This document shows, piece after piece, positions 1 through 5,665 of a stretch of DNA of 6,747 nt (positions within the stretch are counted from its first letter, which is position 1; every line of letters begins with the position of its first letter). Below the pieces are notes generated by a model. That model was not told the DNA's origin and searched no databases. It saw nothing but the letters and a program-made list of their open reading frames with translations. Position numbers and translations under genes: made by a program. Source of the stretch: Solobacterium sp. (GTDB lineage: Bacteria; Bacillota_I; Bacilli_A; Erysipelotrichales; Erysipelotrichaceae); contig JAEEHG010000209.1 in the NCBI GenBank assembly GCA_016280695.1, positions 1-6,747 on the forward strand. Reading direction: 5' to 3'.

Positions 1-124
1 CATTTGTCAGCTGTGATACGCCTTTCTGATCGATCATTCTGATTTTATAAATGACAAAGCCGACTATCATCAGCAGGAACATGACAACAACCTGCTGGAT
101 CAGCAGCACAACTACATCAGACAT
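1..124 (-). CDS. AEC (auxin efflux carrier) family transporter, N-terminal fragment
   Basis: Only the first 41 codons lie in the window; the gene continues past the left edge. The ATG at 124-122 follows a GGGAGG ribosome binding site with about 6 bases between. The peptide opens with a hydrophobic helix (about residues 4-26, VVVLLIQQ then VVVMFLLMIVGFVIY) followed by a basic and polar stretch, YKIRMIDQKGVSQLTN. This 'FLLMxxGFxxYK...GxxxLTN' opening is the usual first membrane helix of AEC-family permeases, which carry malate, malonate, lactate or related carboxylates in bacteria. The gene follows the hydroxyacid operon on the same strand but a terminator-like hairpin separates them, so it may have its own promoter. 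A carboxylate permease would suit the LarA/UxaA genes. The family call rests on a short fragment, so it is moderate, and the substrate is unknown. Confidence 0.65.
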   Translation of the reverse strand, partial: MSDVVVLLIQQVVVMFLLMIVGFVIYKIRMIDQKGVSQLTN

Positions 125-143
125 AACAAACCTCCCGCTGTAC

Positions 144-177
144 TTACTAATAGTAATGCGATCCGGAATTTAATCAA
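144..177 (-). promoter_or_regulatory. candidate promoter of the AEC transporter gene with an overlapping palindrome
   Basis: On the minus strand TTGATT (177-172) and TACTAT (155-150) are separated by 16 bases; each matches four of six consensus positions. A perfect 13-base palindrome, TTACTATTAGTAA (156-144), overlaps the -10 box and could be an operator. TTGATTAAA also occurs twice with a period of 13 (190-182 and 177-169). This is a weak, AT-driven prediction, supported mainly by its place between a terminator and a start codon. Confidence 0.3.
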
Positions 178-187
178 CTCTTTTAAT

Positions 188-215
188 CAATAAAAGGCGG
201 ACATCATCCGCCTTT
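188..215 (-). terminator. intrinsic terminator of the larA-uxaA-cyclodeaminase operon
   Basis: A perfect 9-bp stem (AAAGGCGGA/TCCGCCTTT, 193-201 with 207-215) with a 5-base loop lies 22 bases after the cyclodeaminase stop codon. On the minus strand the GC-rich stem core is followed by TTTTATTG. The U-run is short, so termination may be partial and some read-through into the transporter gene is possible. Confidence 0.65.
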
Positions 216-237
216 GTATTTCCGTGGTTCCGGACAG

Positions 238-864
238 TTATTTCAGACTGTTCATGACCGCTTTGTATACAGCATCTGCCCGGCCGCAGCCGTCTGCCAG
301 CATGGCTTCCGCCTCTGTGTTTATTTCACCGGCTTTTGTACGGTCCAGCATCATCTTCGTGTTGATGAACACGTTCAGAGACGCCGCCTGCAGACAGGCC
401 CGGGCCAGAACCGCGCCGGCCGCGGCATCGCTGAGCGCCAGCCGGCTGCCTTTTTCCGCCAGTTCCTCCAGGATCGCGACAGCCTCCATGGCAGTCCGCA
501 TAATATCCAGCGGTGCCGTGCAGGCTTCCCTCAGACACTGTTCCATAACCTGCTGCTTGTGCTCCGCCTGTTCCGGTGTGTCCTTCGGCAGTCTGTATGC
601 GGCCGCCAGCGGGGCAAAACACTCCGCATCCCGGTCAGCCAGCAGAATGAATTCTCCCTGCAGCTGCGTACACCGGTTCAGAATCCGCTGCATGTCTTCC
701 TCATACGCGGCATATTTCTTTTTCCCTGTGGTCAGGCTGGCAACCATCCGGCCAAGCGAGACGGCCAGGGCTCCTGCCGCTGCCGCAGCGCCGCCGCCGC
801 CCGGTACAGGCGAGGCACTGCCCAGTTCTGCCGTAAACTCTGTAAAGGGTTTTTCCAGCATCAT
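238..864 (-). CDS. stand-alone cyclodeaminase/cyclohydrolase family protein (FTCD C-terminal domain, FchA-like)
   Basis: This 208-residue protein matches the full length of the cyclodeaminase domain family, which acts on folate one-carbon units (formimino-THF cyclodeaminase or methenyl-THF cyclohydrolase). Visible marks are the folate-site glycine loop SPVPGGGGAAAAAGALA (18-34), SLGRMVASLTTGKKKY (36-51), the acidic LADRDAECF segment (75-83), and the C-terminal helix SDAAAGAVLARA...ASLNVFIN (145-168). The formiminotransferase half is absent, as in other free-standing members. The first ATG (864-862) lies two bases after the large UxaA subunit's stop codon, with a second ATG immediately after it. 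No clear Shine-Dalgarno is visible, so translation is probably coupled to the upstream gene. It is the last gene before a terminator. The family is secure. The exact reaction, and why a folate-type enzyme sits in a hydroxyacid operon, are not. Confidence 0.85.
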   Translation of the reverse strand: MMLEKPFTEFTAELGSASPVPGGGGAAAAAGALAVSLGRMVASLTTGKKKYAAYEEDMQRILNRCTQLQGEFILLADRDAECFAPLAAAYRLPKDTPEQAEHKQQVMEQCLREACTAPLDIMRTAMEAVAILEELAEKGSRLALSDAAAGAVLARACLQAASLNVFINTKMMLDRTKAGEINTEAEAMLADGCGRADAVYKAVMNSLK

Positions 865-866
865 AA

Positions 867-2033
867 TCAGATAACCGGTCCGAGGCAGAAGATATCCAGT
901 GAAGTGAAGTACTGGATCGCTTCGTTCTTGGTCATTTCACCGTTAAGCACCCGCAGCAGCTTCGCAAACGCTTCTTCACCGACTTCCTCGATGGTCTTGT
1001 CACCGGTGAGGATCAGGCCGGCATTCAGGTCCATGTCATCCTTCATGTTTTCAAATGTATTCGGGTTGCCGCAGATCTTGATGACCGGCATGCACGGGAA
1101 TCCCTGGGGCGCCCCGCGGCCGGTGGAGAAGCACATGAACTGAGCTCCTGTGGCTGCCATGCCGGTCAGGATTTCCGGTTCCCGGCCGGGTGTATCCTTG
1201 ATCCACAGGCCTTTCTGCGTTGTCACATGTTCCGGATAGTCCAGGACGCCCTGGATCGGCCTTGTGCCGCTCTTGACAATGGCACCCAGACTCTTCTCCT
1301 CAATGCTGGACAGGCCCCCGGCGATGTTGCCCGGTGTTGGCTGGCCGCGGCGCATGTCACAGCCGATGCTCTTGGCACGGGTCTCCATCTCATTCACGAT
1401 CCGGTAGATGTCTTTGGCTACATCTTCATTGACTGCTCGTCTGGCCAGCAGGTGCTCACCGCCGATGAACTCGGTTGTTTCGCCGAAGATGACCGTCGCC
1501 CCAAGGTCAACCAGTTTATCAGCCACATAGCCGATGACGCAGTTGGAAGCCATCCCGCTGGTCGTGTCGGAACCGCCGCACTTGATGGACATGATCACTT
1601 CGGAGATATCTGCCGGTTCGCGCAGCTGGCCGGAAATCTGCATGACCAGGCGCCGGGCAATATCCGTGCCTTCCCGGACAGCCTTGGAAACACCGCCCAG
1701 TTCCTGAATGTGGATGATCTCCACCGGCTTGCCGGTTGCCTTGAGTTCTTCGTACATCCGGGCATGGTCCGTTCCTTCGCAGCCGAGACTGACAATCAGC
1801 ACCGCCCCGAGGTTCGGGCTCTTGCCCAGGCTGATCAGTGTCTCCGTGACCCGGTCAAGATCCGGCGGCAGCTGGCAGCACCCCTGATGATGCAGGAATG
1901 TGACCGTGCCCTGCACTTCCCGGCAGATGGCATTGGCCACATCATTGGCACAGGTGACTGCCGGAATGATACCGACATAGTTGCGTGAACCGACCGATCC
2001 ATCCGGTCTTCTGTATCCATACCAGGTTGTCAT
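867..2033 (-). CDS. UxaA/GarD-family dehydratase, large subunit (altronate/galactarate dehydratase C-terminal type)
   Basis: The protein has 388 residues and spans the catalytic portion of the altronate/galactarate dehydratase family, which removes water (or, in SuyB relatives, sulfite) from 2-hydroxy acids using a metal. It opens with the family signature GYRRPDGSVGSRNYVGI (6-22). Other marks are HHQGCCQ (48-54), SLGCEGTD (82-89), IKCGGSDTTSGMASNCVIG (150-168), RRGQPTPGNIAGGLSSIEEK (228-247), STGRGAPQGFPCMPVIKICGN (303-323, given as key residues G305, R306, G307, P316, K319) and DLNAG (335-339). Cysteines 52, 53, 152 and 225 sit in conserved blocks and may contact metal. The start overlaps the small subunit's stop codon by four bases (ATGA, 2033-2030), typical of a translationally coupled two-subunit enzyme. 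Altronate or galactarate dehydratase, sulfolactate sulfo-lyase and other 2-hydroxyacid lyases share this fold, so the substrate is unassigned. Confidence 0.88.
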   Translation of the reverse strand: MTTWYGYRRPDGSVGSRNYVGIIPAVTCANDVANAICREVQGTVTFLHHQGCCQLPPDLDRVTETLISLGKSPNLGAVLIVSLGCEGTDHARMYEELKATGKPVEIIHIQELGGVSKAVREGTDIARRLVMQISGQLREPADISEVIMSIKCGGSDTTSGMASNCVIGYVADKLVDLGATVIFGETTEFIGGEHLLARRAVNEDVAKDIYRIVNEMETRAKSIGCDMRRGQPTPGNIAGGLSSIEEKSLGAIVKSGTRPIQGVLDYPEHVTTQKGLWIKDTPGREPEILTGMAATGAQFMCFSTGRGAPQGFPCMPVIKICGNPNTFENMKDDMDLNAGLILTGDKTIEEVGEEAFAKLLRVLNGEMTKNEAIQYFTSLDIFCLGPVI

Positions 2034-2356
2034 ACGGTCTCTGCCTCCTTTTCCGTTTCCCAGTCACCGCGGCCGCGCATGCTGTCCAGGTTGTGCACGT
2101 GCACATACTCGCCCTTGACAATCTCTTTCGTCGCGATGCCGATTTCCTCGCCGTACTTGGTGATCTGCTCACCGATATGAATATCCGCAACAGCGATCTT
2201 GTGGCCGTACGGAACATCTCCCTTTACAGTGATCTGTTCCCGGTTTCCCTTCTTGTCGCGCATCTCCACCACGGTGCCGTCAGTGACATCATTGGCGAAA
2301 ATGGTCGCGACATTGTCAAGGTCGTTGACTTTCAAAGCGATTTTCAACTCTTCCAT
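2030..2356 (-). CDS. UxaA-family small subunit (SAF domain, altronate dehydratase N-terminal type)
   Basis: This 108-residue protein is the SAF-domain partner of the large subunit, covering the region that forms the N-terminus of single-chain altronate dehydratases. Family marks are the VKGDVPYGHKIAVADI stretch (44-59), KYGEEIGIATKEI (67-79), the histidine-rich GEYVHVHNL (82-90, H86 and H88) and SMRGRGD (92-98). The start at 2356 is preferred over an upstream in-frame ATG at 2467. It has AGGAGGA four bases upstream, and its first residues match where the family begins. The 37 extra residues of the longer reading lie entirely over the larA 3' end. The gene starts 13 bases after larA stops and overlaps the large subunit by four bases. 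It presumably forms a heteromeric dehydratase with the next gene. Confidence 0.87.
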   Translation of the reverse strand: MEELKIALKVNDLDNVATIFANDVTDGTVVEMRDKKGNREQITVKGDVPYGHKIAVADIHIGEQITKYGEEIGIATKEIVKGEYVHVHNLDSMRGRGDWETEKEAETV

Positions 2357-2369
2357 GATTTCCTCCTGT

Positions 2370-3653
2370 TTATTCCGGGGCAACTGCCAGCACACTGACT
2401 CCATCCGGAATGACAACGACACGGGCATCCTTCCCCTTGAGCTGATATGCAATGTCCAGGGCTTCATCCGGTGTCGAAGCCGGTATCATGTTGCATCTGC
2501 GGACAGTATCCGGATCCAGGTATGTACTGACCAGAATCACTTTGTGTTTCTTCAGGATACGGGCATAAATCTGCGGGCACCACTGTTCCGGTATGGTCTC
2601 TTTCGGCGGGATCTTGGCCAGATAGGCATCAATTTCTTCCGGTGTGCCAAGCTGGATCAGTTCGGCGAAGTGGGTGCCGCCCATGCCGTCCACACAGCTG
2701 CAGCACATGATGATCACCCCGTCCTCCCCGGCGCAGGCTTCCGCGGTTGCCACGGCCTTCGGGCTCTGGTACAGGTTCTGATCCAGCGGATACCCGCCGT
2801 TGCTGGTAACAACGATATCCCCGGTGATGGAGGGACACTGTGACCATTCCCGAATGAACGCGACTCCTTCTTCATGCGCCTGTTCCAGATCACCTGCCCA
2901 GGCCGCAATGACTTTCTTTTCCGCGTTCAGCGCCACATTGAGGATAAACTGTACATTCACCAGCCGGGCAGCATATATCATGTCCTCGTGAATCGGATTG
3001 TGTGCCAGGACCCCGGTCTTGGCATATGGGCTGGCAATGGCTTTATAGGAATGATTCTCGTTGACTGTTTCCTGAGAGCAGATGCCCGGCAGGATACTTT
3101 TTCTGCCGCCGGAGAAACCGGCAAAGAAGTGCGGCTCAATGAATCCTTCGCAGATCAGCAGGTCACATTCCGTTGCCAGATGATTGACATGGAACTCCGC
3201 CCCTGACGGCAGGGTGCCCATGTTGACAAACTGGTTCGGATCAAAAGCGTTGTTCACCACGATCTTCTCATTATCCACAATGGCATCACCGAACATGCGG
3301 CGCTGCTCCTCCGGTGTTGTTGCACGGTGCAGCCCGGTGGCGATCAGAATTGTAATGTCCGCATCCGGATTGCCTTTTCTAATCTCCGCCAGTTCCAGCG
3401 GCAGGGTGATTCTGCTTGGCACAGCGCGGGTATGATCGCTGGTCACCAGCACAATCTTCCGCTTTCCCGCAGCCAGTTCCCGCAGCGGCTTCGTTCCAAT
3501 CGGATGCTCGAGGGCGTCCCGGACAAGTTCTTCTTCGCCCTTCCCGGGATCATAACTGTCCAGACCCGCGGTCATGACCGCTTCCAGGTTCTTTTCATCC
3601 ACGTGGAGGTCCAGTGTAGAGGTGTAATACGGCAGGGCAATTGTCTTTATCAT
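2370..3653 (-). CDS. larA: LarA-family nickel-dependent 2-hydroxyacid racemase/epimerase
   Basis: The protein has 427 residues, the usual LarA length. LarA-type enzymes interconvert the C2 stereoisomers of 2-hydroxy acids with a covalently bound nickel-pincer nucleotide. The numbering matches Lactobacillus plantarum LarA with a constant +1 shift: SDHTRAVP holds D73 and R76; IATGLHR holds H109; EPHFFAGFSGGRKSILPG (173-190) holds H175 and the cofactor-bearing lysine K185; H201 follows 16 residues later; QNLYQSPK holds Q296 and K299. All known catalytic and nickel-binding residues therefore appear present. The cofactor-synthesis genes larB, larC and larE are not in the window. The start has AAAGGAGG five bases upstream. 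It is first in a tight operon with the two UxaA subunits, which suggests a sugar acid or other hydroxyacid substrate rather than plain lactate. The family is very likely; lactate as substrate is not assumed, and the symbol is a family label. Confidence 0.9.
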   Translation of the reverse strand: MIKTIALPYYTSTLDLHVDEKNLEAVMTAGLDSYDPGKGEEELVRDALEHPIGTKPLRELAAGKRKIVLVTSDHTRAVPSRITLPLELAEIRKGNPDADITILIATGLHRATTPEEQRRMFGDAIVDNEKIVVNNAFDPNQFVNMGTLPSGAEFHVNHLATECDLLICEGFIEPHFFAGFSGGRKSILPGICSQETVNENHSYKAIASPYAKTGVLAHNPIHEDMIYAARLVNVQFILNVALNAEKKVIAAWAGDLEQAHEEGVAFIREWSQCPSITGDIVVTSNGGYPLDQNLYQSPKAVATAEACAGEDGVIIMCCSCVDGMGGTHFAELIQLGTPEEIDAYLAKIPPKETIPEQWCPQIYARILKKHKVILVSTYLDPDTVRRCNMIPASTPDEALDIAYQLKGKDARVVVIPDGVSVLAVAPE

Positions 3654-3743
3654 GTCTGCCTCCTTTGCTATCTGTATTCATCGTACAATCTCGGCGGTCA
3701 TAAGAAAAGAGACGCTGCGGCATTTATGTGAGTTGTTCTGCTG
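3654..3743 (-). promoter_or_regulatory. larA upstream region: ribosome binding site, possible weak promoter
   Basis: This stretch lies between the malY terminator and larA. It contains the strong AAAGGAGG ribosome binding site (3666-3659). A weak promoter-like pair is visible: TTTTCT, 17 bases, then TACGAT. The -35 part is poor, so the promoter call is tentative. None of the AAGCGCTT palindromes seen near ridA and malY occurs here, so this operon may be controlled differently or rely on read-through. Confidence 0.35.
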
Positions 3744-3798
3744 AAAAAAAAGCGGAGCATCTTCCGCTTCCCGGATGAGGGCCCGGTCAGATGCTCCG
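3744..3798 (-). terminator. strong intrinsic terminator after the malY-type gene, possible attenuator ahead of larA
   Basis: On the minus strand CGGAGCATCT (3798-3789) pairs perfectly with AGATGCTCCG (3762-3753), and one base later a run of eight T (3751-3744) follows. A second, smaller hairpin uses the same 3' arm: AAGCGGA (3769-3763) pairs with TCCGCTT (3756-3750) around a 6-base loop. The two structures exclude each other, yet both end at the T-run. The terminator begins 35 bases after the double stop TAATAA of the upstream gene. Confidence 0.82.
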
Positions 3799-3835
3799 TT
3801 GATTATGAATGCTGATAATTCAGTATTACCGGTTA

Positions 3836-5044
3836 TTAGGCGTTGAAGACGTACTTGTCCAGACGGTCGAACGCTTCCTGAACTCTCCATGTCGGCAGAG
3901 CGAGGTTCATACGGATACCGTATTCGCCATGGAACGGACGGCCATCCTGCCACATGACACCAACTTCGGCGCCCATTTCCTGCAGACGCTGGATGGTGAC
4001 ATTGTGCTCTTCGCACCATTCCTTGCAGTCAAGGAACAGCATGAATGTAGCTTCCGGACGGGATGTGTGGACACCCTTGAACTTTGTTGTTACATACTCG
4101 TAAGCGATCTTCGCATTCTCGCTCAGAACTTCGCACAGCTGATCGACATAGTCGAATCTGCCTTCGCCTGTGTATGCGCCGATAGCAGCATACATCCACA
4201 GCATGTTCATTTCGTTGTAGTGAGACAGGGAAGCCTGCTTGTCAACGCGGTCACGGAGCCAGTCGTTGAAGATGAATCTGTAGGAACCAACCAGACCGGC
4301 GATGTTGTAGGTCTTGGATGTCGCATAGCATGTAACTGTGTGCATCTTAGCCCAATCGTTGGTCAGGCAGGTAGCGTTGTGCTTGCGGCCATCGAGCATG
4401 ATGTCGCTCCAGATTTCATCGGAGACAACCCATACGTCATGCTTTTCGAAGATTTCGAAGCACTTTTCGAGTTCTTCCTTGGACCATGCGCGGCCTGTCG
4501 GGTTGTGAGGATTGCAGAAGACAGTAGCATGAATCTTGTTGTCAACAATCTTCTTCTCCATGTCTTCGTAGTCAATTCTCCAGTAACCGTTCTCATCCTT
4601 GTACATCGGGTTCAGGATGATGTTCCAGCCGTTGTTCTCGATGCAGCCTGTGAAGCCGATATATGTCGGGCTCTGCAGCAGGACGTTGTCGCCGGCGGAG
4701 CAGAGAACGTTCAGAGCGGAAACGACGCCACCCAGGACGGAGTTATCATAGCCGATAACCTTTCTTGTCAGATCGTCGCCATAACCATTACGTGTCTTGT
4801 GCCAGTCGATGATACCATCGAAGTATTCAGCTCTCGGTCTGTAGTAGCCGAATGTGTCGAGGCTGGCGCGCTCAATCATCTTTTCCTTGATCGGCGGGAA
4901 AGTCGGGAAGTTCTGGTCAGCAACCCACATCGGGATCTGCTTGTCCTTCCATTCCGGCTTTGTCAGAGCACCATTCGGAGGCATTTCGACGGCAACTGCG
5001 TCCTTGCCCATACGGTCAATAAACTGTGTGAAATCAAACTTCAT
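3836..5044 (-). CDS. MalY/PatB-family PLP-dependent C-S lyase or aminotransferase
   Basis: This 402-residue fold-type I PLP enzyme resembles MalY/PatB, cystathionine beta-lyase-like proteins that split cysteine or cystathionine C-S bonds to ammonia, pyruvate and a thiol. Visible marks are the N-terminal PMWVADQNFP (38-47), FGYYRP (65-70), CNPHNPTGR (177-185), VVSDEIWSD (206-214, D209 for the pyridine nitrogen), the PLP lysine K244 in ATSKTYNIAGL and the carboxylate-binding R378 in GIRMNLALP. The ATG at 5044 is the only practical ATG start, because an in-frame TAG lies two codons upstream. Its GGGAG ribosome site is 13 bases away, unusually far. Codon use leans to T-ending GCT/GTT/CGT codons compared with the larA operon, as does ridA, which suggests strong expression. 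The nearby ridA fits a lyase that makes 2-aminoacrylate. A true aminotransferase activity cannot be excluded. Confidence 0.87.
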   Translation of the reverse strand: MKFDFTQFIDRMGKDAVAVEMPPNGALTKPEWKDKQIPMWVADQNFPTFPPIKEKMIERASLDTFGYYRPRAEYFDGIIDWHKTRNGYGDDLTRKVIGYDNSVLGGVVSALNVLCSAGDNVLLQSPTYIGFTGCIENNGWNIILNPMYKDENGYWRIDYEDMEKKIVDNKIHATVFCNPHNPTGRAWSKEELEKCFEIFEKHDVWVVSDEIWSDIMLDGRKHNATCLTNDWAKMHTVTCYATSKTYNIAGLVGSYRFIFNDWLRDRVDKQASLSHYNEMNMLWMYAAIGAYTGEGRFDYVDQLCEVLSENAKIAYEYVTTKFKGVHTSRPEATFMLFLDCKEWCEEHNVTIQRLQEMGAEVGVMWQDGRPFHGEYGIRMNLALPTWRVQEAFDRLDKYVFNA

Positions 5045-5120
5045 AATCTAAGAATTTCTCCCTTCTTATGTATTCGGCACCTTTCCGGTGCGAATTACCA
5101 AACTGTTTCGTGCGGTCCGC
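5045..5120 (-). promoter_or_regulatory. 5' leader of the malY-type gene with a stem-loop
   Basis: The predicted transcript leader is about 95 bases. It carries a bulged hairpin close to the ribosome site: TTCGCACC (5094-5087) pairs with GGTGCCGAA (5081-5073) with one bulged C and a 5-base loop. There is no T-run after it, so it is not a terminator. It may affect translation or stability, and it may explain the loose spacing of the ribosome site. I recognise no riboswitch class. Confidence 0.35.
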
Positions 5121-5133
5121 TGTAAGCGCTTCA
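5121..5133. promoter_or_regulatory. cre-like operator, copy 1, downstream of the malY start point
   Basis: TGTAAGCGCTTCA contains the palindrome AAGCGCTT (5124-5131) flanked by TG and CA. It is one base shorter than the 14-base catabolite-response consensus TGWAANCGNTNWCA. It lies around +5 to +17 relative to the predicted start point near 5138, a place where a bound repressor would block initiation or elongation. Confidence 0.5.
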
Positions 5134-5144
5134 CGCACCCTATA

Positions 5145-5173
5145 AATATAGCACCGGCCAACCGTGGTTACAA
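5145..5173 (-). promoter_or_regulatory. predicted sigma-A promoter of the malY-type gene
   Basis: On the minus strand TTGTAA (5173-5168) and TATATT (5150-5145) are separated by exactly 17 bases, matching four and five of six consensus positions. Transcription would start near 5138. Palindromic AAGCGCTT sites sit over the -35 box and just after the start point, with centres 48 bases apart. This is the best-looking promoter in the window together with that of ridA. Confidence 0.6.
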
Positions 5174-5204
5174 GCGCTTTCACGCGCTTCTTTCCGGTTT
5201 GGCC
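5156..5204 (-). repeat. nested inverted repeat between ridA and the malY-type gene
   Basis: An outer arm pair (GGCCAAACCG, 5204-5195, with CGGTTGGCC, 5164-5156, one bulged A) encloses a perfect 6-bp pair (AAGCGC, 5189-5184, with GCGCTT, 5177-5172). In RNA it would form a stable 3' structure on the ridA transcript. No T-run follows, so it is not a standard terminator. The same DNA holds the malY promoter and operator copy 2. Confidence 0.45.
5169..5182. promoter_or_regulatory. cre-like operator, copy 2, over the malY -35 box
   Basis: TACAAGCGCTTTCA (plus strand) matches 12 of 14 positions of the catabolite-response consensus TGWAANCGNTNWCA, and so does its reverse complement. The palindrome core AAGCGCTT (5172-5179) shares its last two bases, read on the minus strand, with the first two bases of the -35 box TTGTAA. 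Binding here would compete with RNA polymerase. The regulator could be CcpA or another LacI-family protein. Confidence 0.55.
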
Positions 5205-5222
5205 ACTGCGGCTGCGGAGAAC

Positions 5223-5606
5223 TTACTTCTCGACAGCGAATACTTCGATCTCTACGAGACCGCCCTTCGGCAGAGCAGCAACCTGGAATGCTGCGCGAGC
5301 CGGGAAATCAGCTGTGAAATACTGTGCGTAAACTTCGTTCATAGCGCCGAAGTTGGCAATGTCGCTCAGATAGCAGGTAGCCTTGACGACGTTGTCCATT
5401 GTCATTCCTGCTTCGGCAAGGATTGTCTTCAGGTTTTCCAGAGACTGCTTTGTCTGGCTGGCGATGTCAGCACCAGCGAATTCGCCTGTCTTCGGATCAA
5501 CGCCCAGCTGGCCCGAAACAAAAACCAGACGACCTGTGCATTCTACACCCTGGGAATACGGGCCGATTGCTGCCGGAGCATTCGGGGAAGCCAAGATCTT
5601 CTTCAT
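5223..5606 (-). CDS. ridA: RidA (YjgF/YER057c/UK114) family enamine/imine deaminase
   Basis: This 127-residue protein is a full-length RidA. RidA trimers in the cytosol hydrolyse reactive enamines and imines, mainly 2-aminoacrylate released by PLP lyases and dehydratases, to the keto acid and ammonia. Marks are GPYSQ (15-19), VFVSGQLGVDPKTG (28-41), and the C-terminal FPARAAFQVAALPKGG (101-116) with the substrate-binding arginine R104 and E119, which correspond to R105 and E120 of the E. coli protein. The cysteine at E. coli position 107 is alanine here. The start at 5606 is chosen over an upstream in-frame ATG at 5714. GGAGG lies nine bases before it, the family begins with MKK-, and the predicted promoter lies inside the longer reading. 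The downstream MalY-type gene shares the same operator, which supports a joint role. Confidence 0.93.
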   Translation of the reverse strand: MKKILASPNAPAAIGPYSQGVECTGRLVFVSGQLGVDPKTGEFAGADIASQTKQSLENLKTILAEAGMTMDNVVKATCYLSDIANFGAMNEVYAQYFTADFPARAAFQVAALPKGGLVEIEVFAVEK

Positions 5607-5631
5607 GTAATATTTCCTCCTTATTAGCCGT

Positions 5632-5653
5632 ATGTTTTGCCGCAGCAAAACAT
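5632..5653 (-). promoter_or_regulatory. perfect stem-loop in the ridA 5' leader
   Basis: ATGTTTTGC (5653-5645) and GCAAAACAT (5640-5632) form a perfect 9-bp stem around the 4-base loop TGCG. It begins about six bases after the predicted ridA start point (near 5659) and ends about 18 bases before the ribosome site. No T-run follows, so a role as a 5' mRNA stabiliser is more likely than termination. As DNA it could also bind a dimeric protein. Confidence 0.45.
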
Positions 5654-5665
5654 CTACTGAAGAAA

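Noticed and set aside
214..1143. 309-codon plus-strand frame over the cyclodeaminase and the end of the large dehydratase subunit
   Set aside because: It is antisense to two well-supported genes, crosses their junction and has no recognisable domain.
2357..2467. Longer start for the small UxaA subunit at 2467
   Set aside because: The extension lies entirely over the larA 3' end, has no family similarity and no good ribosome site. The ATG at 2356 has AGGAGGA in place.
5073..5094. Leader hairpin before the malY-type gene as a riboswitch or terminator
   Set aside because: It is a single short bulged stem without a T-run, and no conserved riboswitch elements are recognisable in the roughly 95-base leader.
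3809..5125. 438-codon open frame on the plus strand opposite the malY-type gene
   Set aside because: It mirrors the whole of a clearly recognisable PLP enzyme. Its composition is that of an antisense frame, it has no ribosome site, and it shows no family signature. Avoidance of TTA, CTA and TCA codons in the real gene explains its length.
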